This document shows, in pieces, positions 10,004 to 22,599 of a DNA stretch of 64,000 nt. Position 1 is the first letter of the stretch. Every line of letters starts with the position of its first letter. The notes under the pieces are model-generated. The model had not been told where the DNA came from and did not search any database. It saw nothing but the letters and a program-made list of their open reading frames with translations. The stretch comes from Phytophthora quininea (lineage: Eukaryota > Oomycota > Peronosporomycetes > Peronosporales > Peronosporaceae). Both the position numbers and the translations under genes were made by a program. The stretch lies in the NCBI GenBank assembly GCA_011947345.1, contig JAAVTG010000711.1, forward strand, positions 248,001-312,000. Direction: 5' to 3'.

Positions 10004-11318
10004 GGGCGAGCGGAAGGGGCTGGAGGCGGCTGCCAACGTGCGCGTCGCTCGGCAAACCAAAGTGGCGGTTTGGTCCGAGTTACGACTACCGCTCGACGAG
10101 AGCTGGTGACTGTCTCGGAAAAACGTTTGAAAGGCAGACGGACCGCGAACGTAGGGGAAATGTTGCCATCGGTTTACGGACGCGACGAAAAGGATGGGAT
10201 ACAGAAGTCGTATGTAGAACGAATAGTGACGTTAGTCCATACGGACTTGCAATACGGACATTTATCAAAAGTACGACCTTCTATATTTTAGCGGCACGAT
10301 CCGACGAAATGTTGATGTTGGGGAGATGCACTTTGCCCCTGCTTTCTGTTCAACAATGTCTGGCTGTCGATGCCGTATTGCTTGGAAGTGCTGGATATTG
10401 TCTCGGAAGCGTTCATGGAGAAGAGGAACTGCGGCGGCAGGCAAAATATTGTCAACCACCGAGCCTGCTTTAGTTTTTTCCAGTAGCAACAGCGACGCAT
10501 CTCGCTATTCGGTTTTTGGAACCAAAGGTTCACTGGATGAGTCATAGGAACGGCTATTGTCCTGCTGCTACCTTTTTCAGCTTTTCATTATTTGCTTGGC
10601 AGGTTGCACAGCACTGCGGTCTCCGCTATAGGTGAAGACCACCGAGAAAAAGGAGGTCTCTGATACTGCGCAGTAAGCTGTCTGTTGAGTTCGCACCACG
10701 GTCACTACACTGGCACCAAAGTCTGCTTTGCATTCTTCGTAGCAGCGGTGCGGTTTGCTCAAGCCGCCGGAGCCGCACTGACGACTATAATCTCATCGAC
10801 GAAGCGATCTCGAAGCGTTGCGCGTTAGCCTTTCCGACTCTCTTGGATACGCTTCGCTTCAACGTCAACAATGGCAAGGAGCCGGTCCACGATGAGCAGA
10901 GGCACAGTCCGCCGTGACGAAGACGGGTAAAAGATCCACGCAGGACGCGCAAAGTATCCCCAACGAGCGTGTTCGGCCTGCTTTTTAAATGCTTTGCACT
11001 ACTCGAGAGCGTCAACGGAGCGTCGACGTCCATCCGCTCGCGCAACGTTTGCACCCTAGGTGTGCGGAGATCGTCTCCGTTAAACGACAGCGCGTTTGCT
11101 AACGGCCGGGGCCGTCGCCTTTCGTGTGGCCGAGATGAGATGTACACGGAAATCTTCTGGCGTGTGGTCATTTCTTTCGCGACAAGCGCACCGCATCAAC
11201 GTGGCGTGCTGTCGAGGGATAAGACGCTGCAACTTCCTTAGTCCAGGTCCACCCCTGCAAAACAGGCGAGAAATCGCGGACTACCAGCCTCAAGAGTCCA
11301 GACGTCATGCAGCTCATT
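10004..11318. other. intergenic, weak ORF only
   Basis: About 1.3 kb between the MGN protein start and the Rab escort protein stop. A minus-strand ATG frame at 10785-11171 (128 residues, basic, no domain) has mixed codon use and is probably chance. Nothing else is supported. Confidence 0.5.
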
Positions 11319-13543
11319 CTACTGGACCTCCTTACTAGTGGTGTCTGAGCTACTAGCCTCCTTAGTCACTGCACTTATGGAGTCGCCCACCGAAACATCT
11401 TGATCATCTTCCTGGGATTGATCTCCAGCGAGTTGGGTCTGCTGGGCTAGCTTTTGGGCAGCTCGCAGAACGGCGTCCTCTTCGCTCTCCTGCTCTTCCT
11501 GTTCCGCTTGCTCGGCGCTCGCACTCTTGGGAAGGAAGGGTTCACCGAGACACAACGCCGCGAAGATGGTGCGGGCATTCGCACTCGCGCTTTCCAAGTG
11601 GATTTCTAGTGGACTAGCTGTGTTGCTCGACGGCTGGCTTGCATCTGCAGCGCTACCGAGACTTGCCATGGAAGTTTCGCAGACCCAGGCATTGACGGGG
11701 AGGGCCTTCGACTTGGTGCTGAGGTCGAAGTCTCCACTGTCGCTGGATGCGAGATGATCTATAGTAAAGATTGCTCGCCAAGCGATCCGGTCGCTCCAGC
11801 TTGGCTTGGCTACAGCAGCAGTTTCTTCTTCGGTTGAAGCGTCAACTGCTCTATCGTCACCGGCGCCATTCACCTGAGCTTCCTCTCGTTTAGACTTGCT
11901 AATGCTACTGTGTTTGCGCTTTTCGCGCTGCTCGGCCTCTGAGCTCAGGATGAGGCGCCGAATCACTGCCTGCATGAGCTCCCGCTGCTTCTCCTCTTGG
12001 TCGAACCACTCCGTGGGCAGTGGCATGGAAATCTGCACTAAAAGAAGTCTTTCGGACACGCGTACGCCCCAGCATCGAGCTGTACGACTTGGATTGCGAA
12101 CGGGTTCTCAAACTCGCCATCTTCTGGCGGAATGACAAGCATCAGCCGGCTCATACCCTCGCGCAAGGATGATTTAAGCACGAACACACCGCGCAGGATC
12201 CGCCCGTGAGCTCGTGTCGCCTCTCCGGCCGTGGCTCGGAGACAGTCTACGTAGCTGCCATTTGTCACGACATGTTTTGTACGGAGGACGTCGCCATCGC
12301 TGCAACGCACTCCACGAAGCTCGTTACTCGCAGTGTCCAGCACGAAGCCATCGATTGGCGCCCGAAGGACGTAGATACCGCCGTACACAGCGCTAAGTCT
12401 ACAGAAACTCTGCGCTAGCTCGCTCACACCATACAGCGGAGCCAGGAAGGCTGTGCCTGTGAAGCGACCGATCGATGCCACGTAGCGATAGACTGCAGCA
12501 AGCCCGTCGCGAGCCGAGATCTGGTTCTTCGTCGCTGGGAAGCTCGCTAGACCCACGCAATAGACCACTACTTGCTGTAACTTTGGCGAGAGCTTGAAGT
12601 GCTTCTCTAGTAGCTCCTGGAACGGATGATCGAGGTATTTGGCCAGTTCGTCGTCTGCGTTTGCTTGGCTGGCTTTGTTCTGTGGACGGTTCAGTGAACG
12701 TCCTAGCGTCAGCATCCGCTCGTTCTTGGTTTTCACGTCTTCGTGCAAGATGTGCGTCTCCCCGTAGTCCGCCACAAACTGTAGGAACTTCATGAGCTGG
12801 CGCTTCTCCACCATGCCTAACAGTTTGCTTTGGAACACATCCTTCTTCGAGCACGGCACTTCCCAGACCGTATCCGGTTCGAGTTCTTCATCAGTTTTGA
12901 CTGCCTTTGGTGGCTGGAAGTGCACGTAGGTCCGCTCAATAGCTGCGAACTCTAAATATCGTCCCACGCCCGACGTAATCAAAATCTCCACAAGCTGCTC
13001 CGACGACAGCATGAGGCGAGGGTTCACGTCGATACTGAACGACGAAGACTGACGAAGCAGCTCCTCCTTAACGGATTCATCAGAGAAACCTTCCTCTAGC
13101 AGACGACACTCAAAGGAGTTGATCATGGGCAGCACACGCTCTTTCTCATCATCTACTTTGGCAGCGCTCGGGCTGCTGTTACCTCCATCTTCTTCTTCAT
13201 CTCCAAAATTGCGAGGCATCACACTCGTTCTTGGTCCAGCGCAGAAATTGCGCCAACGGGAATGACGCGTAGTTGCTCCCATAGTAATCATTCTACACAG
13301 AATAAAACTGCTAGTAAATTCTAACACATTGCAACATGAAACATGTTGATTCTTTTACCTGGTCCAGATGCAAAACCTTCTTGCCAACTCGAGCCAAAGC
13401 CCTGAAAAACGAAGAAATAAAGTTAATAATAATACAATAACATAATGAAATGAACGACGCCCCTACCCTGCCAGAATGGCCTCCACCATGCCCGTGCCCA
13501 CTAGCAGCACATCGTACTCGGTCTCCTTGAGCGTGGCGTCCAT
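11319..13543 (-). CDS. Rab escort protein (REP/GDI family), frameshifts
   Basis: Exons 13543-13467, 13401-13359 and 13292-11319, with introns of 65 and 66 nt. The N-terminus reads YDVLLVGTGMVEAILAG then VGKKVLHLDQ|NDYYGSNYASF, the dinucleotide-fold start of REP/GDI. Later VEKRQLMKFLQFVADYGE, the Rab-binding-side LYGVSELAQSFCRLSAVYGGIY and a long acidic C-terminus place it with REP (CHM) rather than GDI. REP presents new Rab GTPases to geranylgeranyl transferase II. Two breaks are seen. At an AAA run near 12055 one added A joins CPK to LLLVQISMPLP. A second break near 13200-13235 needs a shift I could not place. About 698 residues if both are repaired. Confidence 0.82.
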
Positions 13544-13713
13544 CAGTCCACGTAGGCGCTCACAGTCGCGCGCACGAAGAACTCAAACAGCGGCAAGACC
13601 TCCAGCAGCACCCGCGTGAGCCACGTGCGCAGGAACGAGATGTACAGGGACACGGCCGCGAGAGCGAAGCACACACCAAGCGAAATCGTGGCCGAACTGA
13701 TGGAGAAAATCAT
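13543..13713 (-). CDS. small membrane ORF overlapping the Rab escort start
   Basis: A 56-residue ATG frame with two hydrophobic segments (MIFSISSATISLGVCF... and ALAAVSLYISFL) and an amphipathic C-terminus ending VSAYVD. Its stop TGA overlaps the downstream ATG as TGATG. Roughly 80% of third codon positions are G or C, as in neighbouring real genes and unlike the AT-rich flanks, which argues for translation. It could be a conserved upstream ORF of the Rab escort mRNA, an independent small membrane protein, or the last exon of an unseen gene. No family is recognised. Confidence 0.4.
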   Translation of the reverse strand: MIFSISSATISLGVCFALAAVSLYISFLRTWLTRVLLEVLPLFEFFVRATVSAYVD

Positions 13714-13785
13714 GATATAGGCAAATAAGCTCAATGATAGGTTATATGCTTAACGATATTTTCTGCAGCAAAGACAACTTCAACC

Positions 13786-14397
13786 TTAGAGCTCGTCCTC
13801 GCGATGCCCTTTGCCGCCGCTGGCACGCGTGTTCTTGTAGATCTTCGCCCATGTGTCGGCTTTATCTCGGTCTCCAATCGTCACGGAGCTGAAATTGAGC
13901 TGCTTGAGGTTCGGGAACGACGCGATGACGTAGTTGCGGTAGTGCTTCCTCTCCTCCAGCGGGTTCCCGTGCAGCGAGATCGAGTGCAGTCGCGGCAGCC
14001 AACGAGCCAACGCGTCAATATCCGAGTATTTACTCAGCTGATTGCCGTGCAAATTCAGCGTGAACAGATCGGGGTACGGTGAAAAGGCTTCGGCCGGGAT
14101 AGTCGTCAACTCGTTGCCCGAGAGATCCAACCACTGCAACATCTCTGGGTGGTCGAACACGGCACTCAGAGCTTCGTGCATGTCGTCCAAGTGGGAAATC
14201 TTGTTGTTATTGACTCGCAGCGAAACGGGAGCATGCTTCTTCTTGGGCGATTTGGCTGCTCCAGTTGAAGCGTGTTGTGTCGACATTGATGAGAGCGACG
14301 AAAGCCCCATGAAGGAATAGTCGAGCGGCACGGAAGCTGGCTGTTGAGGCGGCATGCCAGCTTTGGGGGAAGATGTCGATGAAGCTGTTGCCGCCAT
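13786..14397 (-). CDS. LRRC51: leucine-rich repeat protein, LRRC51-like
   Basis: 203 residues; ATG at 14397 (an upstream TTG frame was trimmed). It starts with a Ser/Ala-rich tail containing PLDYSFMGLSSL, which matches the PLDYSF start of LRRC51. LRR units follow: SLRVNNNKISHLDDM, WLDLSGNELTTIPAEAF, LFTLNLHGNQLSKYSDID and SISLHGNPLEERKHYRNYV. An LRR cap (LKQLNFSSVTIGDRDKADTWAK) closes the domain. LRRC51 is a conserved protein of ciliated eukaryotes, consistent with the zoospore flagellum and with the BBS-like chaperonin next door. Molecular function is unknown. Confidence 0.82.
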   Translation of the reverse strand: MAATASSTSSPKAGMPPQQPASVPLDYSFMGLSSLSSMSTQHASTGAAKSPKKKHAPVSLRVNNNKISHLDDMHEALSAVFDHPEMLQWLDLSGNELTTIPAEAFSPYPDLFTLNLHGNQLSKYSDIDALARWLPRLHSISLHGNPLEERKHYRNYVIASFPNLKQLNFSSVTIGDRDKADTWAKIYKNTRASGGKGHREDEL

Positions 14398-14501
14398 ATC
14401 AATTCTACGTCTTACTGCCAAGTGACAGGAAGTTTGCTTAAAACTGCACCAACCAAGGACTTGATCTCGAAAATAGTTTGCTTTGGAAATAACTCAAAGT
14501 C

Positions 14502-16348
14502 TTAGTTGATGTGGTACTGGTCGATTCTCAGCAGCATTTGCAACACTCGAAAGGCGCCTCGAATAGCGGCGCACTTGCTTTCGTAGTCGTCGACGTGGAA
14601 CTCTCCTCCGTCTTCGTTCTTTGGTTCGTCGTCGGATTTCTTCGATGACAGCACTGCGTACTCTGCATTCCGACAGTCGTAGTATTGAGAATAAAATTTG
14701 TCAGCGCCGACATCTCGAACAGCACGTTCAAAGCGTTGTTGCACTGCGCGGACATTAGCAAGGCGCGAGAAGAACGAGTTGCCACTTGTGTTTGAGCTCG
14801 TAACACCTGCATTCTCTAGTAAAATGACACCCAAATAGTTGAGGCGATCTGCCAAACGAACTGCGGCGGCTTGTAGTAACTCTGGGTCGTTATTTTTTTC
14901 TTTGCTGCTTCCATTGCCACAGCTGCTGAACATGCGCACCAAAACCTCCATTTCCAGGCAACACATAGCCCGATTGCAGACTATTGCGAAGACGACAGAT
15001 ATTTCTACGAACTTGGATACTTAATTCCACCGACAGAGAAGCTGTAGGTCCACGGATGAGCACGGATGCACACGATTGGTATCTCTCCTCGAGCAACTCA
15101 ATCTGCACGAAAAGCGTTCCTGGTTCTTCTTCATCGTCATCTACTGACCTTCTTACGGAAAGATCAAACAACTTCAGGTGAAGCTGTTCACGACCAACAG
15201 AACTGGGCAGCAGTTCCTCAACGGCATCGATAATCTCCGCTCCACTCATTGCAGCCACTTGGCGAAGAGAGTCGTGCGATGCCACAGGAATAAATATCGG
15301 AGCACATGCAGCTGACGTATCCATCACCTGCGTGCCAACTTCACCATACACAAGCACGACTTGAACGGCAGGTAACGACACTATGTCCGCGGTTTGGACA
15401 TCTCCAGACACGATTGCTACGCCTCCGTCCACCACAAACTCAGACGGAAGGCACTGGCGAATGCTGGCCGAGTAAACCTCATCAATCGGAAGAAGAACTC
15501 CGCCGAATACACGGGAACTACTGGTTGTTGTCGACCCACCAAGCACAATCTGCGAAGTTACAACGTTCTGAACAGGAACGTCGCTATCGCAAAAAGCCAT
15601 CGGATCGATGATCGAGCTCATTGCTACAGCAAGAGAGGTCGCTCTTGGACTATTCAGCAAAAGATGGCACATGTAAGTTGCAATCAACCTTGTAAAGCAA
15701 TTGCGGAAGGCAAACTAACTTGGTACAGAGTAAACTTCCCAACGCAGTTAGCTGCTGGGGCCACGCCAACGTTGAAAAGGATGGGAGGATCTCATCGATC
15801 GACACCCTCATCCGCTTAGCTGTCTACAGAGTCAAAGGCAGCAAGTGGGTCAGCTGATCATCTACGCACGCAGTCCACTTACATCTAAACAACACCGTTC
15901 GACGGAGGACAAAGCTTGCTGCACAGTGTCCCTGGTACTACGATGTTAGAGCCGTTCCAGTAAGACAAACGAACCAAAACTTACGCGGGAAAGCCTTCGC
16001 GTTGCAGTTCGAGCGTTGCTTCTGCCAGCAGGCCACACAAGGCAATCAGCGTCGAGCAGCCCTGCACCAGCCAACTGCGCTCAATACAACTTTATGAGTG
16101 TATGCAAAATACTAATCGCGTACCGTGCCAAACGATTTCTGCTGGTCCTCTAGCGCTTGCTGCAAAATGGCAGTCGCCGCGTTCTGGCTCTGCAGCGCGC
16201 TCGCCACCACGAACGCATCTGCAGCGAATATCGTTTGGCCAGCTTGGTCTACCACTTGCTTGCGCAGTCTATTGGGGCCGTAAAGCGACCGCACTGTACG
16301 GGCTACCGCGGCAACCGCTTCCAGTAGCAGTGAACTATCCTTCACCAT
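14502..16348 (-). CDS. divergent CCT/TCP-1-like chaperonin, BBS-type candidate
   Basis: Five exons: 16348-16124, 16061-15985, 15937-15883, 15823-15720 and 15649-14502, all phase-consistent. The equatorial start is VKDSSLLLEAVAAVARTVRSLYGPN with GCSTLIALCGLLAEATLEL; the helix EGFPATRDTVQQALSSVERCCLD follows. An apical region (GGVLLPIDEVYSASIRQCLP) precedes the return to the equatorial domain (LPGNGGFGAHVQQLW) and a CCT-like ending LQMLLRIDQYHIN. The nucleotide motifs of true CCT subunits (GDGTT, GGG) are altered, as in BBS6/10/12. A frame break lies in the A run near 14895-14902 (two bases short or one long). About 536 residues. Which BBS orthologue it is cannot be settled by eye. Confidence 0.62.
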
Positions 16349-16525
16349 ATCAATCGCGATCTTCCAGCAGTCGCAGGACAACTGCAACTCGGAATCTTTG
16401 TGTCAATTGCAAGGTATCAGCAGGATGATGACGTAAATCTGGCAATCTTGCTCGCCTAGCCGATCCGTTCACGCCGGCAAGGCTGAGCACCTGTACGTTC
16501 AAATTGCCATTGCCCATCTGTACAG

Positions 16526-17287
16526 ATGCCTAGCAAGACTGTTCTGATCACGGGAAGCAATCGCGGCATTGGTTTGGCCTTCACCAAACATTATGCTGCC
16601 AACGGCTGGAAGGTCATCGCAGCAACTCGCAACCTTCAAAATGCCGCCGACGTAAGCTGCTTTGTTAATTTAAGGCCTGGGAAGTTTGTCGCTAACGCCG
16701 GTGACTGTTCTTACTGCTAGTTGGGGGAGCTAAAGGTAGAGCAGGTTGTCCAGATCGACACTAGCGACGAGCTCTCCATCACGAGTGCGGCTCAGCTATT
16801 GACCGGACAGCCAATCGACGTCCTGATCAACAACGCCGGCATCGGCGGCAAAGACGACCTGGACCAGACCACGAAGGATGGCATGATGAAGCAGTTCGAG
16901 ATCAACACGGTGGGGCCGTTCCTCATGACGCGTGCTTTCCTGCCGAATCTGAAGCTCGCTGCGACCCAGAACGGATCTGCTACGGTTGTGCAGCTGTCGT
17001 CTCGCATGGGGAGCATCGCTCGCAATGAGGTTGGAGGCGTGTACGGATACCGGGCGTCCAAGGCGGCGCTCAACATGGTCAACAAAAGTTTGGCCCACGA
17101 TCTGAAGGGCGACCAGATCATCACGCTGGTACTGAGTCCTGGGTATGTGGTGACTCGCATGACCAACAGCAACGCTGAGATCTCGACAGAAGACAGTGTA
17201 GCTGGAATGACCAAAATCATTTCCAACGCGACTCCAACAGACAGTGGGAAATACTTCGATTTCAACGGCACTAAGCTGCCCTGGTAA
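16526..17287 (+). CDS. short-chain dehydrogenase, C-factor-like
   Basis: Two exons: 16526-16651 and 16721-17287, joined in phase 0 across a 69-nt intron (GTAAGC donor, CTGCTAG acceptor), 230 residues. The cofactor loop is VLITGSNRGIGLAF, followed by LINNAGIGG. The active site has Ser in QLSSRMGS and the YxxxK motif as YRASKAALNM, so it should be catalytically competent. Short length and sequence style (KSLAHDLKGDQIITLVLSPGYVVTRM) resemble the C-factor/sniffer-like NAD(P)H carbonyl reductases. The substrate is unknown. It lies within the interval bounded by the inverted chaperonin duplication. Confidence 0.85.
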
Positions 17288-17340
17288 ACCTCGCCAGCAA
17301 CTACCAACATTCAATTGCAATATCATTTGATGAACACGAC

Positions 17341-19281
17341 TCAGTCGCCATTATATCTCGACACAAAATCTCCGAAGCCCGGAACGATGCTGTGTGTATG
17401 GGGGTCGACTTTGTCGTCAATTGCTCCCACGACCATCTTCACCTCTGCAATAAAATAAATAAATATGTCAGTAAAGAAGAAAAACATTTTTCGAAACGTC
17501 GTCGATACATACGAGGGTAGCTATCACTGATCTTGACGATTGCGTCTGAAGCAGCGAGGATCACGACCAGCATAATGTTGTTTTCCAAACATCCAACACT
17601 GCACAAAGCCTGTAGCATCCCACACAGAGTTAGAGCGAACAAACAATTCCTCTAATAATCAATGCACTCACCTCGATGGCCTTGCACTCCGCCTCGCCAG
17701 TATTACAAGTAGAGGAGAAGAGCAGAACTTTGTGCTGCGCGATGTTTGCCGGCAGATCCATGTGATCAATGTGCCAAAGCTCGTTACCTCGTGTGTCTCT
17801 CATCGCCTCGACGTGGATCGATCCTGCGGAGCTTCAGGCTCCATCTGATGGAAAAGCACAAGGAACGGAAGCCTTCGGCACCAATGCCCACACCACAGAA
17901 TGGGTGTTTGATCTCCAGTCCGCGGTACATGTGGCCTGTGCCTGTAGTCACATCCACACTCCGCGTGCCAACGATGGCCAAAGCTTCCTCCAGCAGGATC
18001 CTGCATCAGTACCACGTCAGTTAGGATTCACGGCGTTTAATGACAATAGCGAGGTAACTTTACATGATAAGACGTCCCGCAACGCGACGGAACGTGGCGC
18101 CAGTCGAGCGACTGTCGCGAAGCATTGTCATGAGCAGCAGCACCGAGTTGGCGCGCACCTGGTGCACCATCATCTCGACGCCTGGCGGTCCAGCGAAGTT
18201 CTCCGCAATGTCCCTGGACAATAATTCGTTAGCAATATCCCTCTGCGTCGCTTTAATCATCTTTTGACGCACATTTCCTGCGCAGATTTGACGAGCATGT
18301 TGTAGCGCGACAGGATCTCGAACTTGTTCTTCTTGATGTGGCAAATGGCGGCTCTTGTGACGCCAAATTCGCGCGCTAAGGCAGCTTGCTTCTCTCCGTT
18401 CTCGATGCGTTTGATGATGTTGCGACGGTCCGTGTCGCGCAGGTAGCGCACACGCTTCTTGCGCTTCTTTTGGTTCTCGGACGAGTCGTCTTCCACGACT
18501 GCTGCTTCGCCGTCTCCATCATCGTCGTTTTCTCCATCCACGTCCTCTACCACGGCTGGTTCGCTCTCGGGCGACATCGTGCTCTTCGTGGTTGGCGTTG
18601 TAGTTTTAGTCGTTGCCGAAGGAGACCTTGGCAACGACAACCTTTCCGCAGCGTTTGGGCTCTCCAATTGCTTGTGCTGGCTCACAATCCTGTCAGGAGT
18701 TGGCACCGCCAGCTGCTTGGTCGGTGGTGCTCTGTACATGCGCCCGGCCGCATCGCGTGGCGAAGTTGGCGGGTGCTTTCGATTGTAAGAGCGTCCGCTT
18801 CGCACCAACGGATTGTCGTCTGCTCTGTTCTCCACGAAGGGAACGCCACTGCGGCCATCACCTATGGGTATCATGTCCTGAGTAACTGCAGCCAGCACTG
18901 GTCTGCTGGCTCGGAGTCCTCCTGGTCTGCTGTTGGTCCAGTTCTCCCTTTCTTGTTGCTCTTTGGCGTAAAACTCCTCGCTAGACGCTGGCGCTGCGTC
19001 AGGTGTCGATGTCGTGCTCGCAGCTCCTCGTAGAACGCGTGGCGCTCGGCATCCTGCTGCTCCGTTCTGTAGCCGTAGTCGTACGTCGCCTCCACCGGCG
19101 ACGGACCTCGATAATAAGACTCCACGTTCTCGTCCGCATAGTTCTCACGCGCTGCACTCGGCTCGCTACGCCACTCGGAGGATCGAAGCGCCGCTGCGGC
19201 TGCTGCCAGACTGCGCGCCACGGACGTATGGGCCGGTGCCGTCGGGGGCGGAGGCGACGAAGCGCGTCGACGGGTCACCAT
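17341..19281 (-). CDS. HTH domain fused to uracil phosphoribosyltransferase-like domain
   Basis: Five exons: 19281-18273, 18213-18064, 18000-17672, 17609-17513 and 17444-17341. With three one-base repairs every junction is phase-consistent and the product is 563 residues. Residues about 1-270 are disordered, with an acidic patch. A psq/CENP-B-type helix-turn-helix follows (YLRDTDRRNIIKRIENG, then ALAREFGVTRAAICHIKKNK). The C-terminal half is UPRT-like: VRANSVLLLMTMLRDSRSTG, LLEEALAIVGTRSVDVTTGTG, DAIVKISDSYPQVKMVVGAID and the end block HSIVPGFGDFVSRYNGD. The PRPP loop, normally LDPMLATGGT, reads LFSSTCNTGEAE, so catalysis is doubtful. Breaks lie near 18980, 17860 and 17825. A ligand-sensing DNA-binding role is inference. 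Confidence 0.68.
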
Positions 19282-19640
19282 ACGGAGCCTTCGGTGTCGA
19301 AAATCTTAGTGGGCGATTTGCTACAGTCAAAACGCATAAGAAAACTTGGATGAGTAAGCAGAAAAAGCTACGGATTGCTAAAAGTCGACCGATGCTGCCG
19401 GGTCTTTTGGACTGTGTGGATGCCCCCAACACCTTCCAGCAGCTACTGGAGCTGGAGATTGTCATCTCTTGTTGAATTGTTGAGTATGTGCGAAGGATTG
19501 AAGTCCATAATGGAGAGTGCATTACTGTGATGAAGGAGAAGGTGCCAAGCCGCTCTACTCAGTGGCGAAGAGCGCTACCCCAATGGCAAAGCGAAGGAGG
19601 TGATTCGGTCGTCAGCATCGCCAAACTTCCCCTTGAAGTC
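19282..19640. other. intergenic spacer
   Basis: About 360 bp upstream of the HTH-UPRT gene. Open frames here are short and lack starts or domains; presumably promoter sequence. Confidence 0.5.
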
Positions 19641-20150
19641 TGCTGGAAGATCCCGATTGGCAGGTGAAGGATAGTTCACTGCTACTGGAAGCGGTTGCCG
19701 CGGTAGCCCGTACAGTGCGGTCGCTTTACGGCCCCAATAGACTGCGCAAGCAAGTGGTAGACCAAGCTGGCCAAACGATATTCGCTGCAGATGCGTTCGT
19801 GGTGGCGAGCGCGCTGCAGAGCCAGAACGCGGCGACTGCCATTTTGCAGCAAGCGCTAGAGGACCAGCAGAAGTCGTTTGGCACGGTACGCGATTAGTAT
19901 TTTGCATACTCTCATAAAGTTGTATTGAGCTCAGTTGGCTGGTGCAGGGCTGCTCGACGCTGATTGCCTTGTGTGGCCTGCTGGCAGAAGCAACGCTCGA
20001 ACTGCTACGCGAAGGCTTTCCCGCGTAAGTTTTGGTTCGATTGTCTTACTGGAATGACTCTAACACCTTAGTACCAGGGACACTGTGCAGCAAGCTTTGT
20101 CCTCCGTCGAACGATGTTGTTTAGATGTAAGTGAACTGCGTGTGTAGGTG
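19640..20150 (+). pseudogene. inverted duplicate of chaperonin exons 1-3
   Basis: Near-identical (about 97% by eye) to the reverse complement of about 15865-16375, introns included. Corresponding exons are 19664-19888, 19949-20025 and a third ending near 20127. The protein of exon 1 is unchanged, but the start ATG is lost: ATTGATATGGTG in the parent reads ATTGGCAGGTG here. Similarity fades about 20 bp into the third intron, and no apical or C-terminal exons follow. It cannot make a full chaperonin. The very low divergence implies a recent event. The lost ATG region now resembles a splice acceptor (TTGGCAG), so exonisation is conceivable but unsupported. Confidence 0.8.
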
Positions 20151-20288
20151 ACCTACTGGGCATGAGCACAAGCTGCAGCTTGCCCCCGACGGGCTTCAGG
20201 TCTCGAAGCTAGAAGTAGGAACGACGGCAAACACGTACGATACAAACTACTATGAGCATGCATTTATTCCTCGATGAAAGCACCATTG

Positions 20289-22149
<1,861 letters not shown>

Positions 22150-22150
<1 letters not shown>

Positions 22151-22560
22151 GCAAGACAAGCAGCCTCACATTAGCGAGGAAACAGCATCTCTTCTGCTGC
22201 TACTGTACGTGGAGTTGGGCTTTGATCTCTTTGTAGGGGCCATTTTGTCTGTGGCACAGGGCAGCGCGTTTGCGCCCATGGTTCCCGTTATTATCCACGT
22301 ATTCGGCGGTCGAAGCGATGTGGACATTGGCATATATGTCAACTCGGCCACCTGCTTCGGTCAGTTGCTCATCTTCGCCATCGGCACGGCCGTTGTGCAG
22401 ACGTCGCTCGGAAACAAGCTGCTGGAGTTTTTGGGAGGAGTGATGAGCTTCCTCGTCGGTGCCATAGGTCAAGATGCACTCCACGTATCTGCGATTGAAC
22501 CATTGTGCGATAGCTCGCACGGGAGAAAGCAGGTTGGTTTGTGCATGTAGCAAATGCTAT
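22150..22560 (+). pseudogene. fragment of a polytopic membrane protein
   Basis: An open frame without a usable ATG reads ISEETASLLLLLYVELGFD, then hydrophobic segments (LFVGAILSVAQGSAFAPMV, ATCFGQLLIFAIGTAVVQ, LEFLGGVMSFLVGAI). It then loses coding character around 22470. The pattern of hydrophobic helices with short loops suggests the C-terminal part of a transporter, but I cannot name the family. It abuts NLP-like debris on the other strand, so this is probably a gene graveyard. Confidence 0.4.
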
Positions 22561-22599
22561 TTGTTTTTATTCCTTGAGGAATACCTTTAGTTAGAACTT

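Noticed and set aside
10785..11171. 128-codon minus-strand ATG frame
   Set aside because: Basic composition, mixed codon use and no domain; not enough to call a gene.
19575..19907. 110-codon minus-strand frame mirrored at 16102-16428
   Set aside because: Both are antisense to the duplicated chaperonin exon 1; their near identity only reflects the inverted duplication.
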